64,000 nucleotides of DNA from Mycobacterium rhizamassiliense (GTDB lineage Bacteria; Actinomycetota; Actinomycetes; Mycobacteriales; Mycobacteriaceae). The position numbers and the translations under genes are program-made. Every line of letters starts with the position of its first letter. Position 1 is the stretch's first letter. Shown in pieces: positions 62,023 to 64,000 of the stretch. The stretch is taken from assembly GCF_900157375.1 (NCBI RefSeq), contig NZ_LT721901.1, positions 4,979,685-5,043,684 on the forward strand. The letters are read 5' to 3'. The notes below the pieces were generated by a model that saw nothing but the letters and a program-made list of their open reading frames with translations, had not been told where the DNA came from and ran no database searches.

Positions 62023-63522
62023 ATGTTCCCGAATCGTGGGAAATCGATCACAATAATTTCCGTGACAGCTTCGATGGCGCAGTCCTTTGCGAGCAGTCAC
62101 ACCTCGCTCATGCACGGCTGGGTGCCCATCACCGTCCAGGTCGTCGCCGGGCTGGTGCTGGCGCTGGCGATCGGCTGGCGTTCGGCACGCTGGCGGACGG
62201 TCTGGCTACCACTGGCCGCCCTCGTCGGCGGCGCCGCGGCCTACGGCGTGCACTGGTACATCGTCGACCGCGGCCTGTCCGAGGACCCCGCCCCGTGGCC
62301 GCTGTGGCTCTGGATTGCGCTGACCGGAATGGCCGCCGCGGCGCTGCCGCTCGGCTGGCGCAGCGCGGCCCGCTGGCGGCGCGCCACGACGACGGTCGCC
62401 ATACCGCTGTGTCTGCTCAGCGCTGCCCTGGTGCTCAACCTGTGGGTCGGTTATTTCCCGACGGTGCAGTCCGCGTGGAATCAGCTCACCTCGGGCCCGC
62501 TGCCCGACCAGACGGATCGGGCCACGGTCACGGCGATGGCCGCCAAGGGGGCCCGGCCACCGCACGGCAGCGTGGTGCCGGTCGTGATCCCTTCGGACGC
62601 ATCGCATTTCAAGCACCGCGGCGAGCTGGTGTACCTACCGCCCGCATGGTTCGCCAGTAGCCCGCCGCCGCCGCTGCCGACCGTCATGATGATCGGCGGC
62701 CAATTCAACACCCCCGCGGACTGGACCCGCGCCGGCGAGGCGATCAAGACGATCGATGCCTTCGCCGCCGCGCACGACGGCAACGCCCCGGTATTGGTGT
62801 TCGTGGACTCCGGCGGAGCGTTCAACAACGACACCGAATGCGTCAACGGGATCCGGGGCAACGCGGCCGACCACCTGACCAAAGATGTGGTTCCCTATCT
62901 GGTTTCGGCCTTCGGCGTCAGCCGTGACCGGGCGAACTGGGGCGTCGCCGGCTGGTCGATGGGCGGAACCTGTGCGGTGGACCTGACCGTTATGCATCCG
63001 GAGAAGTTCAGCGCGTTCCTCGACGTCGCAGGCGACTATTTTCCGAACGCGGGCAACAAGAGGCAGACCATCACCCGGCTGTTCGGCGGCAACGCCGACG
63101 CGTGGGCCACATTCGACCCGAGCACGGTGATCGCGCGGCACGGCCACTACAACCAGGTGGCCGGCTGGTTCGCGATCTCGGCCGAGGCGGCGTCGGTGCA
63201 GCACAGCGACTTCGCGATCACCGACACCGGGTCGATGCGACTCGCGGGTCGGGAGGCCGCGGCCAACCCGAGCAATCAGACCGCTGCGGCCTATTCGCTA
63301 TGCGCGCTCGGCCGCGCCAACGGCATCGACTGCGCGGTGGTCGCCCGGCCGGGCAAGCACGACTGGCCTTTCGCGGACAAGGTTTTCGAGGCGGCGCTAC
63401 CCTGGCTGGCCGGGCGGCTGGGCACGCCCGGGATCGCCCGGATTCCGTTGCCGGACACGTCCTCCCCCGCCGCGGCGACCGGTACGACGGTGGCGCAGGT
63501 TTCCGGCCCCGGCCGGCGATAG
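62023..63522 (+). CDS. membrane-anchored alpha/beta hydrolase, esterase-D/Ag85-like (Rv1639c-like)
   Basis: Up to 499 residues; the true start may be GTG 62062 or ATG 62074. Four membrane helices occupy about residues 30-150, then an extracytoplasmic hydrolase domain of the esterase-D/antigen-85 fold. Nucleophile Ser is in GVAGWSMGGTCAVDL; the Asp is probably in FDPSTVIARHG or nearby and the His in RPGKHDWPFAD. A similar plan is seen in mycobacterial and corynebacterial envelope acyl-esterases, but no substrate is known. Follows lysX by 46 bp. Confidence 0.85.
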   Translation: MFPNRGKSITIISVTASMAQSFASSHTSLMHGWVPITVQVVAGLVLALAIGWRSARWRTVWLPLAALVGGAAAYGVHWYIVDRGLSEDPAPWPLWLWIALTGMAAAALPLGWRSAARWRRATTTVAIPLCLLSAALVLNLWVGYFPTVQSAWNQLTSGPLPDQTDRATVTAMAAKGARPPHGSVVPVVIPSDASHFKHRGELVYLPPAWFASSPPPPLPTVMMIGGQFNTPADWTRAGEAIKTIDAFAAAHDGNAPVLVFVDSGGAFNNDTECVNGIRGNAADHLTKDVVPYLVSAFGVSRDRANWGVAGWSMGGTCAVDLTVMHPEKFSAFLDVAGDYFPNAGNKRQTITRLFGGNADAWATFDPSTVIARHGHYNQVAGWFAISAEAASVQHSDFAITDTGSMRLAGREAAANPSNQTAAAYSLCALGRANGIDCAVVARPGKHDWPFADKVFEAALPWLAGRLGTPGIARIPLPDTSSPAAATGTTVAQVSGPGRR

Positions 63523-63528
63523 CCTCGC

Positions 63529-63969
63529 GTGGTGGCCGTCGCCGGCCTGCGGCGCGCGCTGTTTGCGCGGCACTGCAATCCGTGGAGCGCGTGGACGCGC
63601 TGGGCCAGCGCACCGTTGACGCTCGTGCCCGTGTGGACCCGGCGCCGGAGCCATGCCGGATTACTCGCACTGTGGCTGGCGCTTAATCCGATCGTGTTCG
63701 GGAAGCCGCGGCACCAGCGCGCCTGGGCATCCCGCGCAATGCTGGGTGAGGAGCTGTGGATTAGCGATCGCCCACGCGATGCGGCGATGCTCCTCAGCGC
63801 GCTGACGTCGGCGCTCTGGCTCGTCGGGATGGTCGCGGCGCGCTGCCGCCGGCTGCGTCCCGCGATGATCGCGTCGGCGCTGCAGATGGCCCTCACTTTG
63901 GTGTACTGGGAGCGGATGGTCCGGTATTTCGACCGCGCGACCGGCCCGGAAACCCCGAAAGCGCAGTAG
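63529..63969 (+). CDS. small membrane protein, DUF6653-like
   Basis: 146 residues from GTG 63529, 6 bp after the hydrolase gene. Begins ALFARHCNPWSAWTRWASAP, has three hydrophobic segments (about 50-65, 85-105, 110-130) and ends in a hydrophilic tail. The N-P-W-S pattern with several Trp is typical of a family of unknown function that I remember as DUF6653. Probable operon partner of the upstream hydrolase. Confidence 0.75.
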   Translation: MVAVAGLRRALFARHCNPWSAWTRWASAPLTLVPVWTRRRSHAGLLALWLALNPIVFGKPRHQRAWASRAMLGEELWISDRPRDAAMLLSALTSALWLVGMVAARCRRLRPAMIASALQMALTLVYWERMVRYFDRATGPETPKAQ

Positions 63970-63979
63970 CGTAACGGCA

Positions 63980-64000
63980 TGCCCGACGAACCAGAAGCTC
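63980..64000 (+). CDS. start of a further possible gene, cut by window edge
   Basis: ATG at 63980 followed by CCC GAC GAA CCA GAA GCT (MPDEPEA). Too short to identify; only position and open frame support it. Confidence 0.3.

Overview
The window is chromosomal DNA of a high-GC actinobacterium and matches the genus Mycobacterium. Gene content and order follow the M. tuberculosis H37Rv block Rv1639c-Rv1699, read here in reverse orientation. Several genes of that block are absent (PE_PGRS30, PE17, cyp139A1 and the Rv1669-Rv1682 stretch). Two gene pairs split in H37Rv (pks8/pks17 and Rv1667c/Rv1668c) are single intact genes here. This points to a non-tuberculosis, probably slow-growing mycobacterium. 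Family names come from recognising proteins and synteny by eye; no database search was run.

Layout. (1) 1-9560, minus strand: pyrG (partial), mctB, steA, recN, nadK, tlyA, a small protein, a HAD phosphatase, a TPR protein and a DUF732-like secreted protein. (2) 9560-11930: tyrS and mpg (minus), with long hairpins in the gaps. (3) 11990-15540, plus strand: an ammonium channel with an altered twin-His pore, then an ABC ATPase, permease and TetR regulator. (4) 15507-18723, minus: Trm112-like protein and a fused hydrolase/acyl-CoA-synthetase-like protein. (5) 18724-20581: a gene-poor, partly AT-richer stretch with a possible 42-residue lipoprotein, a possible 34-residue ORF and a long hairpin. 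(6) 20582-22372: intact ABC-F ATPase. (7) 22392-40755, minus: polyketide locus. Two type III synthases (pks10-like, pks11-like) flank three modular type I synthases (pks7, pks8/17 fused, pks9). (8) 40877-49316, minus: arginine operon argC-J-B-D-F-R-G-H with two ARG boxes at its promoter. (9) 49369-52907: pheS-pheT. (10) 53038-56065: membrane protein, adenylate cyclase, oxygenase. (11) 56072-58177: tsnR, rplT, rpmI, infC with an attenuator-like leader. (12) 58641-64000, plus: lysX, a membrane-anchored hydrolase, a small membrane protein and the first bases of another possible gene.

The most interesting part is the polyketide locus. The pks9 ketosynthase has Gln where the active-site Cys should be (KSQ type) and lacks an N-terminal docking helix, so it looks like a decarboxylating loading module. 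Pks7 (predicted methylmalonyl AT) and Pks8/17 (predicted malonyl AT) are fully reducing extension modules with docking helices. No thioesterase is visible, and the two type III synthases carry near-identical promoter elements, suggesting one co-regulated hybrid type I/type III pathway. Other points of note are an infC leader with an upstream ORF read across an intrinsic terminator, a possible MtrA box before steA, and overlapping ARG boxes at argC.
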